Shown piece after piece: positions 44,405 through 52,161 of a DNA stretch of 64,000 bases (positions are counted from its first letter, which is position 1; the number at the start of each line of letters is the position of its first letter). The notes beneath the pieces were generated by a model, which worked only from the letters and a program-made list of their open reading frames with translations, ran no database searches and had not been told where the DNA came from. The position numbers were made by a program, and so were the translations under genes. Origin of the DNA: Palaemon carinicauda (lineage: Eukaryota > Arthropoda > Malacostraca > Decapoda > Palaemonidae); contig NC_090761.1 of the NCBI RefSeq assembly GCF_036898095.1, positions 45,198,125 to 45,262,124 on the forward strand, read 5' to 3'.

Positions 44405-46238
44405 GGTGCAGCAGGTAGGGGGGAGGCTCTATGCCTTCCGCAACAAATGGAGGTTCAGTCCCTGGGCGTTCAGTATCATCTCCAAGGGACTAGGGTGGAG
44501 TTGGATTCAAGGACCTCCTCCTCCGAACAAATTTCGTCAACATTCCACCCCAGACCTGGTCGAATTTGTCCAGGATCTTTTACAAAAGAATGCCATACAA
44601 GAAACGAAACATCTGAAGTTTCAAGGTCGGCTGTTCAGTGTCCCGAAGAAGGATTCAGACAAGAGAAGAGTGATTCTAGATCTATCCCTTCTCAACTTGT
44701 CCATTCAATGCGACAAGTTTCGAATGCTTACCGTCTCGCAGGTGCGGACCTTACTTCCCCGTGGGGCCGTCACCACCTCTATCGATCTTACAGACGCCTA
44801 CTATCACGTCCCGATAGCGAGACACTTCCGTCCGTACCTAGGCTTTCGCTTAGGGGACAAAAGTTACTCCTTCAAGGTGATGCCTTTCGGGCTCAACATT
44901 GCCCCAAGGATCTTCACAAAGCTAGCAGAAGTCGCTGTTCAGGAACTCAGGAATCAAGGGATTCAAGTAGTAGCCTATCTGGACGACTGGCTCATTTGGT
45001 CAGACACCTCCCAAAATTGCCTAAAAGCCACTCACAAAGTCATCCATTATCTTCAATCTCTAGGCTTCCAGATCAACTTCAAGAAGTCCCGTCTTCTTCC
45101 AAAATCGAAGTTCCAATGGCTCGGCCTGCAATGGGATCTTATATCTCATACTCTGTGTCTTCCCAGACCCAAGAGGTTAGAGATTGCAAGGAACACCAAA
45201 CGTTTTCTCAAAGACAAAGTAAGTTCCAGACGGCTTCAAGAGAAGATTCTGGGGTCCCTTCAGTTTGCCTCAGTGACGGATCTTCTTCTGAAGGCAAAAT
45301 TGAAAGATATCAATCGTGTCTGGCGTTCGAGGGCGAACCGGAAGCTCTGGGACAGGAAAGTCCGCCTTCCTCCCATTCTACGGGAAAGACTTCTTCCTTG
45401 GACAAGAGCAAACAGTCTGTCAAAGTCAGTTCCCCTTCAATTTCCGCCCCCGGAATTAATCATTCACACAGACGCATCCCTATCAGGTTGGGGCGGCTAT
45501 TCTCAGCTCAAGAAAGTTCAAGGTCTTTGGACTCCCTTGTTCCACCATTTTCACATCAATGTGCTAGAGGCTATGGCAGTTCTTCTAACCCTGAAACGTC
45601 TCGCTCTTCCCAAGAAACAACACCTTCATCTGGTCCTCGACAGCGAAGTGGTGGTCCGCTGCCTCAACAGAGGCGGGTCAAAGTCAGGGCCTCTGAACCA
45701 TGTTCTAGTAGCCATATTCTCCCTAGCAGCCTCGAACCGTTGGCATCTTTCAGCTGTCCACCTGGCGGGAGTCCGGAATGTAGTGGCAGACGCCCTGTCC
45801 CGGACCTCCCCTCTAGAATCGGAATGGTCACTCGATCTAAAGTCATTTCGGTGGATTCTCTCTCAGGTTCCCGGCCTCCAAGTGGACCTCTTCGCCACGG
45901 AATCCAACCACAAATTGAGAGTATATGTGGCTCCCAATCTAGACCCTCAGGCTTACGCCACAGACGCCATGTCACAGAATTGGGACAACTGGGAAAAGAT
46001 TTATCTCTTTCCCCCGGTGAATCTTTTGCTGAAAGTTCTAGACAAACTGAGATCCTTCAAGGGACAAGTAGCCTTGGTCGCACCCAACTGGCCCAAGAGC
46101 AACTGGTATCCTCTCCTGCGGGAGTTGAGACTATACCCTCACCCGATACCCAATCCGGTTCTGTCTCAGATAGTACAAACACGCGTTGTGTACTCTTTCT
46201 CAAACATTCAGAGCGCCCTAACTTTATGGACTTTATGA
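44022..46238 (+). CDS. RT/RNase H polyprotein of element F
   Basis: 738 residues from the first Met, but conserved sequence begins near 44400 (QVGGRLYAFRNKWRFSPW), so the real start may be nearer there or reached by +1 frameshift from gag, which it overlaps by 383 bases. RT motifs: VPKKDSDKRRVILDLSLLN, TSIDLTDAYYHVPI, MPFGLNIAPRIF, AYLDDWLIW. RNase H: IIHTDASLSGWGG, HINVLEAMAVLLTL, LVLDSEVVVRCL, NVVADALSR, giving D-E-D-D. The post-RNase H domain follows with VDLFATESNHKL, AMSQNWDNW and LFPPVNLLLKVL. No stop or missing residue is seen. It is overlapped for about 1.8 kb by the YR-containing frame. Confidence 0.92.
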   Translation: MTPQIIKPGVGRSLDHIPPPSSGNNRVLHPTSGCLFLHLLLPLRSPPPLGLLRMTMSPFCYLRASFLVPPPLPLPLTSPTRLIALPRVMVEVEATTVALTRTKAGEEPFAEERTSEADVEATPQTNTEVQQVGGRLYAFRNKWRFSPWAFSIISKGLGWSWIQGPPPPNKFRQHSTPDLVEFVQDLLQKNAIQETKHLKFQGRLFSVPKKDSDKRRVILDLSLLNLSIQCDKFRMLTVSQVRTLLPRGAVTTSIDLTDAYYHVPIARHFRPYLGFRLGDKSYSFKVMPFGLNIAPRIFTKLAEVAVQELRNQGIQVVAYLDDWLIWSDTSQNCLKATHKVIHYLQSLGFQINFKKSRLLPKSKFQWLGLQWDLISHTLCLPRPKRLEIARNTKRFLKDKVSSRRLQEKILGSLQFASVTDLLLKAKLKDINRVWRSRANRKLWDRKVRLPPILRERLLPWTRANSLSKSVPLQFPPPELIIHTDASLSGWGGYSQLKKVQGLWTPLFHHFHINVLEAMAVLLTLKRLALPKKQHLHLVLDSEVVVRCLNRGGSKSGPLNHVLVAIFSLAASNRWHLSAVHLAGVRNVVADALSRTSPLESEWSLDLKSFRWILSQVPGLQVDLFATESNHKLRVYVAPNLDPQAYATDAMSQNWDNWEKIYLFPPVNLLLKVLDKLRSFKGQVALVAPNWPKSNWYPLLRELRLYPHPIPNPVLSQIVQTRVVYSFSNIQSALTLWTL

Positions 46239-47200
46239 AGTTTGCGGCTATGCATGGTGCCAATATTGATCCTCAAAACACCTTGTTCCTAGAATCAGAT
46301 AAACGGGATTCCACCATCCGTCAGTATGACTCTGCAGTTAAAAAGTTGGCAAAATTTTTAATAGACTCAGACGTGAACTGTATGAACTTGAACCTTACAG
46401 TCACTTTCTTTAGATCTTTATTAGAATCAGGTCTGGCAGCCAATACTATCACCACTATTAAATCGGCTCTGAAAAAGATCTTCCTAGTGGGTTTTAACAT
46501 AGACTTAACCGACTCTTTGTTAGCTTCAATTCCGAAAGCTTGTGCCAGACTGAAACCGGTTACTCGTCCTACCCCGGTGACCTGGTTCCTTAATGACGTA
46601 CTCAAATTGGCTTCTGATACCATTAACAGTTCTTGTGATTACATGCCCCTTCTCAGGAAAACACTTTTCCTAGTGAGCTTGGCTTCCGGGGCAAGAATTT
46701 CTGAATTGGCAGCCTTGTCGAGAGACCCGGGTCATATTGACTTTCTGCCTTCAGGAGAGGTCCTTCTTTCTCCTAACAAATTCTTTTTGGCTAAGAATGA
46801 AGACCCTCAAAACAGATGGACCTCCTGGAAAATTGTTCCCCTCACGCAAGATCCGTCGCTGTGCCCTGTCACTACTCTTAGGTCTTATCTATCCCGGACC
46901 TCCTCTAACTCCTCGGGGCCTCTATTCGTTAGAGAACAAGGCGGTACCATTACTATTAAAGGGATCAGGCAACAAATTTTGTATTTTATTAAACAAGCTA
47001 ACCCTGACTCTTTTCCTCTTGCACATGATATCAGGGCGGTTGCCACCTCGGTGAACTTCTTTCACCACATGAATTTTACAGACCTTTCCAGGTATACAGG
47101 GTGGAAATCACCGTCAGTGTTCAAGAAACACTACCTTAAACATTTGGAAGCCCTAAAATTTTCTACAGTAGCCGCAGGGAGCGTAGTTACTCCCGAGTAA
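44447..47200 (+). CDS. Tyrosine recombinase of element F (long overlapping frame)
   Basis: The frame is open for 917 codons, +2 relative to RT/RH, but only the last ~350 codons (from about 46150) look like YR. Core-binding region: RDSTIRQYDSAVKKLAKF, GLAANTITTIKSALKK. Catalytic region: SLASGARISELAAL (Arg), LAHDIRAVATSVNF (HxxR), YTGWKSPSVFKKHYL, with Trp in the second His position and the Tyr nucleophile. It ends SVVTPE. The first ~560 codons overlie RT/RNase H and are Ser/Arg-rich, as expected of an alternative reading of RT, so whether they are translated is unknown. YR would join the circular DNA to the target. Confidence 0.85.
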   Translation: MEVQSLGVQYHLQGTRVELDSRTSSSEQISSTFHPRPGRICPGSFTKECHTRNETSEVSRSAVQCPEEGFRQEKSDSRSIPSQLVHSMRQVSNAYRLAGADLTSPWGRHHLYRSYRRLLSRPDSETLPSVPRLSLRGQKLLLQGDAFRAQHCPKDLHKASRSRCSGTQESRDSSSSLSGRLAHLVRHLPKLPKSHSQSHPLSSISRLPDQLQEVPSSSKIEVPMARPAMGSYISYSVSSQTQEVRDCKEHQTFSQRQSKFQTASREDSGVPSVCLSDGSSSEGKIERYQSCLAFEGEPEALGQESPPSSHSTGKTSSLDKSKQSVKVSSPSISAPGINHSHRRIPIRLGRLFSAQESSRSLDSLVPPFSHQCARGYGSSSNPETSRSSQETTPSSGPRQRSGGPLPQQRRVKVRASEPCSSSHILPSSLEPLASFSCPPGGSPECSGRRPVPDLPSRIGMVTRSKVISVDSLSGSRPPSGPLRHGIQPQIESICGSQSRPSGLRHRRHVTELGQLGKDLSLSPGESFAESSRQTEILQGTSSLGRTQLAQEQLVSSPAGVETIPSPDTQSGSVSDSTNTRCVLFLKHSERPNFMDFMKFAAMHGANIDPQNTLFLESDKRDSTIRQYDSAVKKLAKFLIDSDVNCMNLNLTVTFFRSLLESGLAANTITTIKSALKKIFLVGFNIDLTDSLLASIPKACARLKPVTRPTPVTWFLNDVLKLASDTINSSCDYMPLLRKTLFLVSLASGARISELAALSRDPGHIDFLPSGEVLLSPNKFFLAKNEDPQNRWTSWKIVPLTQDPSLCPVTTLRSYLSRTSSNSSGPLFVREQGGTITIKGIRQQILYFIKQANPDSFPLAHDIRAVATSVNFFHHMNFTDLSRYTGWKSPSVFKKHYLKHLEALKFSTVAAGSVVTPE

Positions 47201-47505
47201 CTCACAGGTTAATGCCTTGACTCTTTATCTCTCCCTCTTACCGGCCTCATTTATACCCTATTGTATTCGTTGGTCTCGCACCTGAATACTGTTATTATAT
47301 TTGTAAATTTTTATGCTCCTGAGTATCTGTATATATTATCACTCACGGCATTATTATACCTACCTTATTGGATTTATGTTCATATTTAAGATACCCTTAT
47401 AATTGTTTTTTGGTACTCATCTCTGATTAAAGCATCCTGTATTTCTCTTACGCTTATGTTTTTTCCTTTATTTTGCAAGTTTGGTGACATTTTTCTCTTG
47501 TATAG
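47201..47505 (+). other. 3' untranslated part of element F
   Basis: AT-rich sequence between the YR stop and the ICR, with no frame or RNA recognised. Confidence 0.5.
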
Positions 47506-47597
47506 ATTCACTGGGCGGCACAGGTTCGAGCCCAGAAAAGGGGTTTTGACGTAGGAAAAATCTATTTCTGGGCGAAGGACCTGTGCCGCCCAGTGAA
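47506..47597 (+). repeat. ICR of element F
   Basis: On the opposite strand it runs from the right ITR end (CACTGGGCGGCACAGGTCCTT ... TTTCCTACGTCAAAA) through CCCCTTTT into the left ITR start (CTGGGCTCGAACCTGTGCC). This is a clear DIRS circle-junction complement and helps to fix the element ends. Confidence 0.92.
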
Positions 47598-47640
47598 CCC
47601 TCCTAGCTCCTCTCCCTTGGAGTCCCCAAACTTTGGGTGC

Positions 47641-47942
47641 TAAGGAGTTGGGTTCTGAGCGGATGCATTGTAGTAGTACCGAGTGAGGTTGAACGGCTCT
47701 CCTCTATTGGGGTTCTCTGTCGTGGATTAATCTAAATAGTGCGGGACCTCTGGATTATACGCCCAATTTTATACCGACACCATTAGGTGAGCGAGCTAGT
47801 TAACCTAGCACTCCTTTACATTTTTTCTCTGGTATATTTAGCAGTAAATTACCTAAGAATAAGTGCTTAAATGGAGCTTATTCACTGGGCGGCACAGGTC
47901 CTTCGCCCAGAAATAGATTTTTCCTACGTCAAAATCCCTTTT
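47641..47942 (+). repeat. Right ITR of element F
   Basis: Inverted partner of 40301-40568, followed by about 40 extra bases (AGATTTTTCCTACGTCAAAA) found only at this end and in the ICR. Confidence 0.9.
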
Positions 47943-48270
47943 ATATGTAGCCCCATACGAGGACCCTCTAGCGGAGACAACGGACGCCATGTCCCTCGAT
48001 TGGAACAAATGGAACTGGATTTACCTGTTCCTTCCAACCAATCTCCTACTGAAGGTCCTCAACAGGCCGAGATCCTTCCGAGGAATGGCAGCTCTAGTGG
48101 TTCCCAAGTGGCCCAGGAGCAACTGGTTCCCTCTGATAATGGAACTGAAGCTGAGGTTGGTCCCTCTACCGAACCCAGCACTATCTCAACGGGTTCAGAA
48201 GTCGACTGTCTTCGCTTCATCACAGAGAACCCAAAACCTTCATCTCATGATTTTCTTGCCATAGCGGTTA
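47943..48270 (+). pseudogene. C-terminal RT/RNase H remainder of element C
   Basis: Resumes the domain cut at 40300: YVAPYEDP, TDAMSLDWNKWNWIYLF, LLLKVLNRPRSFRG, LVVPKWPRSNWFPL, aligning residue by residue with F. It ends near 48264 and overlaps the start of the YR pseudogene. Confidence 0.83.
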
Positions 48271-49200
48271 AGAAAAGATTTGGGATCTCAAAAGGCAGAA
48301 TAGACTTCTTAGAAGAATACAAGTCCAAGTCAACCAGAAGACAATATGAATCGTCTTGGAAAAAGTGGGTTGCTTTCGTCAAAGCAAAAGGACCGAAAGA
48401 AATCTCAATAGACTTTTGTCCGTCCTTCTTTATCCACCTTCATGAACAAGGTCTGGCAGCCAACACGATAAGTACGCCTTCCAAGTGGACCTGTCGAACG
48501 AAATCTTTAACAAGATCCCAAAGGCCTGTGCTAGACTTAGGCCTGCAGCTCCTCCAAAGCCCATTTCATGGTCCTTGGACAAGGTCCTACATTATGCTTC
48601 AACAGTCAACAATGAAGATTGCTCTCTTAAGGATCTAACTCAATAAGTTATTTTCCTGTTTGCTATAGCCTCAGGGCTAGAGTTAGTGAAATAGTGGCCC
48701 TATCCAGAAACGAGGGCCATATTCAGTTCACAGAAGTGGGAGAACTGAATCTTTTTCCTGGTCCAACCTTTCTCGCCAAAAACGAGCTACCCACTAAGAG
48801 ATGGGGTCCCTGGAGAATCTGCCCTCCGAAGGAAGATGTCCCTCTGTGTCCAGTAGAATGTCTAAAGGTCTATCTTAGAAAAACCAGACTTCAGGGGAGG
48901 ACAGCTCTTTAAAGGAGAAACTTCAGGATCAAACTTATCCCTAAAACAACTGAGGGCGAAGCTCAACTACTTTATTCACAGAGCAGATCCTGACAGTACA
49001 CCCGCAGGTCATGATCCAAGAAAAATTGCTTCATCACTGAACTTTTTTCAGTATATGGACTTTGAGCGTCTTTGCTCATACACTGGATGGAAGTCATCCA
49101 GAGTGTTCTATAAACATTATGCAAAGCAAGTGCATTAACTGAAGCATTATGTGGTGGCGGCAGGTAGCGTATTAAAACCTGTTCTCTAGTACTGCGATGA
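48030..49200 (+). pseudogene. Tyrosine recombinase of element C, broken
   Basis: The core-binding part (KSTRRQYESSWKKWVAF, EQGLAANTIS) is followed by a deletion near 48475 and frameshifts. A TAA at 48643 and a further frame change lie before the ARVSEIVALSR box. HDPRKIASSLNFF (HxxR) and YTGWKSSRVFYKHYAKQ (Trp, Tyr) survive, then a premature TAA near 49137. It aligns with F's YR throughout. Confidence 0.8.
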
Positions 49201-49984
49201 ACAGTGAATTGATTGGAACTCTCAATTAGGGTGAAAAGGTGTTGACACCTTCCAGTGTAATACTTTTTAAGTGAGTGTCACCATGGTGACACTAAAGACT
49301 GTTTAAAAATCTCAGGTGTAGAATTATACAGATAACACTTGTGTGCTGTGTGTACAGTAATTTTACACAGTGTTGATAATATCCAACCTTTACAGAAAAC
49401 TATATTTGAAAATTTTATTAAATTTTCAAATTTCATAGTGGCACTAATCATTTCTTCCCTTTCAGGTAGAAAATTTTTCTGTTTTAAGTTGTATATATGT
49501 ATAATTACCTTAAAATATATTAATATATATTACACGTGTTATTCTATCTTTATACATTTATCGTGAATAAATGTCTATTAAAGTGTAATTGCGTCTTATT
49601 TCGCCCCACAGTTAACTCAATAAAGAATAGCCAAAGATCTCTTACTTATTTACCTAAGTAAACCTCATATTATTGTATGCTTACAGACAATAAATATAGT
49701 TGATACTTTTTGTTCCAACAGTATATACAAACCGTGAGACTCTTGTATATCTAGTTGATACTATGTTTGTTCATACAATATATGCAAACCTTCAGACCCC
49801 TTTTCTACTGTCTAGTATGACTCTTCCCTGCAGGGGACAGGAAGCCCTAACATTGTCCATGATTAGTGGTAATGACGTATAACAGTATCATCATATGTCT
49901 CAATGGTCCGGATGACCGTAGAAAAATTTTTCCCAAAGTTAAGGCACCTATGAAAATCCACAGATACAGTACTTTCTAGTAATT
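49200..49984 (+). other. 3' untranslated part of element C
   Basis: AT-rich with no supported frame. Contains a hairpin AAGGTGT-TG-ACACCTT near 49236 and a perfect 20-base palindrome at 49274-49293. Two diverged ~70-bp copies around ATACAAACC(G/T)(T/C)(G/C)AGAC lie at 49720-49800. Confidence 0.55.
49274..49293. repeat. Perfect 20-bp palindrome
   Basis: AGTGTCACCATGGTGACACT equals its own reverse complement. It lies 22 bases after a separate hairpin in the 3' region of element C. Confidence 0.9.
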
Positions 49985-50074
49985 CTCAGGACGACATGGC
50001 TTGAGCCCAAAAAACATATTTTGAAGCGAAGCGAAAAATCTAATTTTGGGTGAGATAGCCATGTCGTCCTGATG
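49985..50074 (+). repeat. ICR of element C
   Basis: The opposite strand reads the right ITR end (GCTATCTCACCCAAAATTAG ... GCTTCGCTTCAAAA) then the left end (TTTTTTGGGCTCAAGCCATG), the latter matching the start of C at 20271, 29.7 kb away. Confidence 0.85.
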
Positions 50075-50154
50075 GACCCGCCCTCCTTTTCCATAGAAAA
50101 GGCCTAGGCAAGATCCCTCTGGAAACTACTATATTTGTAGCACCATGCTCAATA

Positions 50155-50506
50155 CTACAAGGAATGAGTGCCATCTTGGATACTCTTAATAGTACGGGAA
50201 GAAGGGTAACCTTGATAACGGCTCCCCTTCTGTTTCCGCCACTCTTCCCCCTTGAAACGAAAACGCTATTCGGGGTGAAGATTGCTATGTGTCATATCAA
50301 GATATACGTCCCCTGATATTATGCGATATCCTTAAGAGAAACTTTAAAGATATTCGTGCCAGGAATTAGAATTCTGGAGACCTAAAGGTCAATTCGCTGG
50401 GAATATCACTGTAGCCAAATATCCCTTAGAAAGCTACCAATAGGAACCTTTCATCAGGACAACATGGCTATCTCACCCAAAAATAGATTTTTCGCTTCGC
50501 TTCAAA
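50155..50506 (+). repeat. Right ITR of element C
   Basis: Inverted partner of 20271-20600, ending GATTTTTCGCTTCGCTTCAAA. Confidence 0.85.
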
Positions 50507-50519
50507 GTCCGTTATGTAC

Positions 50520-51650
50520 ATACAATAATACCTAGAGATACGAATTTAATCCGTTCCGGGAGTGTGGTAGTTGAAAAGGGACAAGATTCTCTCAGTGAAT
50601 GTACATTTACTTACTCTTGTGTTTGCAGATGATTAAAATTGCAAATAGTTTTGCACCAAGCTCGTATATCAATTTGCTTGTATCTCAGATGAATTTTTCC
50701 CATATAAAATGACTAGAAAAAATTAATCTGTTCCCACCCTCTGAAAAAACCCTAAAAACAGTATATTACAGTGGAAAAACATGTTTTTAATTGTTGTAAT
50801 CAACATCATATGTTAACAAAATAACAAATAGCTATGAACTGGTTAAGATGCTCAGTGAAATGTAACATTATTATGGAGTTCTTACCTTCGAGACAGACGG
50901 TAGCGGCTAACAGAGGTGTGTGCGGAGGAGGAGGAGGGAGAGAGGACAGGGAGGAGAGAGACTTGATGGCAACATGTTCGGTACGCAACACTTGTAACAC
51001 TACCTAAGATAACCTTAACTTTAAATTCAACTTAAATGAAATTAGCAACTTTAAATTTAACTTAAATGAAATTAACTTACTGTACACACCCTTAAAAATA
51101 AAAGGTTAATCTTACGTTACACTAAACTTATTCTACATTTTGTTTTCATTTTCATTTTTTTACTTTTCTTCTTCTGGCTTGGCTCTTTTTGCCTCTCTTT
51201 CACCTGCACTTTTTGATGGTCTTTTTAAAAGGAACCTATCTAGGGATGTTTGCTTTTGTCTCCCTTTCAAAATGTTGCGAAAATGACGGACGCAAGTGTC
51301 GTCCCAATAGGGTAACGCATGACCACTTGCCAACTTGTCCGGGTGCCTGTTTTCCATAAAATTAGAAAACTCCTGTCAATTCGCTAACATGTCTTTGATT
51401 TCTGCCGTAGAAAGTTGCTGTGTGTGTGATAACATTTTGGGCAGGTTCTCAAGACACTTGCGTAAGAACGGGGAACCTTCCCTTCTGACCTCTCCCCCCT
51501 TGTCCATCGGTCATCGTGTCTGTGGATAACCTGCCGTTGACTCGGCCGCTTTCGCAAGGGAATCGCCATCGTTTGAATCCTCCTCGTTCAACTGTTGTCT
51601 TCGACTTTCCCTCTTCCACGGGGAGCATATGGATTTACTGAGGGAAGGGA
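50520..51650 (-). mobile_element. Tigger/pogo-type DNA transposon, 3' part
   Basis: The end at about 50527 (AATACCTAGAGATACGAATTT, then AATCCGTTCCGGGA) is the typical Tigger terminal inverted repeat, and the coding remnant on the minus strand is a Tigger C terminus. The 5' part with HTH and DDE domains is absent. Element C inserted next to the terminal repeat, and G-type sequence lies on the other side. Confidence 0.72.
51160..51640 (-). pseudogene. Tigger transposase C-terminal fragment
   Basis: Read on the minus strand: an acidic linker (QLNEEDSNDGDSLAKAAES), frame changes, a helix around EIKDMLANWQEFSNFMENRHPDKL, then DTCVRHFRNILKGRQKQ and SLDRFLLKRPSKS, the ending characteristic of arthropod Tigger/TIGD1-like proteins. 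The last 65 codons (51160-51357) are open. The DDE catalytic core is missing. Confidence 0.7.
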
Positions 51651-51789
51651 GTGTTGCCTTTCAGAGCTTGACTTCGGTTTTTCTCATGTCAAAGCCATTC
51701 ACCTTTCATGGGCTTCCGACAGTATACTACCAGGGGGAGCACCTATCCCGTTCGCGGGTTAGGTTGCACTTCCGATTGTTTTTTTAATT

Positions 51790-52161
51790 AAGTGAAATTG
51801 TAATTGTTTGTAATTTGACTTTAAAGCTTCTTCACCGCGGGGAACACTTCCTGCCGGAGGATCCAGTGGTTTTTCCGCTTATTGAATACAGTATTTTTAG
51901 CTGATTTGAATAATTGTAATTCTTGTTTTATTACAGTTACTCTCCGCTCTCCTTCTCCCGTCGATGTTGATCGGGGAAGGGAGTGAGCAGTTATTATTTT
52001 ATGTTTGTTCCTTCGGTGGTCTCCTTTCCCGTGGCGGACTAGGTGTTCCTCACGAGGGAGGTTTTTGTTACATAATTCATTTTATTTATCCTCAGTTAAC
52101 GATGCAGTTCTTTTTCGTTCAACTATGAGAGCCAACAAAGTACTGTAGAGCTGTTCCATTC
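51790..52161 (+). repeat. Leader of DIRS fragment G
   Basis: Homologous to 19063-19495 in inverted orientation and lying directly upstream of the gag-like sequence. The limits at the 5' side are unclear. Confidence 0.65.

Larger units (their letters stand above)
40301..47942 (+). mobile_element. DIRS element F, structurally intact and young
   Basis: Left ITR, 1.5-kb leader, two-exon gag, RT/RNase H, overlapping YR, ICR and right ITR, with all catalytic motifs present and no disabling lesion seen. The two ITRs appear identical over roughly 260 bases. It is inserted into C's RT/RH gene, whose reading resumes directly downstream. The family is related to C but distinct from A, B, D and E. Confidence 0.92.
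20271..50506 (+). mobile_element. DIRS element C (old host element carrying D, E and F)
   Basis: The left end at 20271 (TTTGGGG.GGGCTCAAGCC) matches the left-end half of the ICR at 49985-50074, and the left ITR matches the right ITR at 50155-50506 inverted. Between them lie, in order, leader, [D], leader remnant, [E], gag, RT, [F], the rest of RT/RH, YR, 3' UTR and ICR. Without the inserts the element is about 8.4 kb. Coding parts are broken by stops, frameshifts, a deletion in YR and a YLDV in place of YLDD. That the left ITR and the coding region belong to one element is inferred from order, strand and matching ends. Confidence 0.78.

Noticed and set aside
47164..47170. TACAGTA in F's YR as a footprint
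   Set aside because: It falls in conserved coding sequence (STVAAGSV) and keeps the frame, so it is coincidental.
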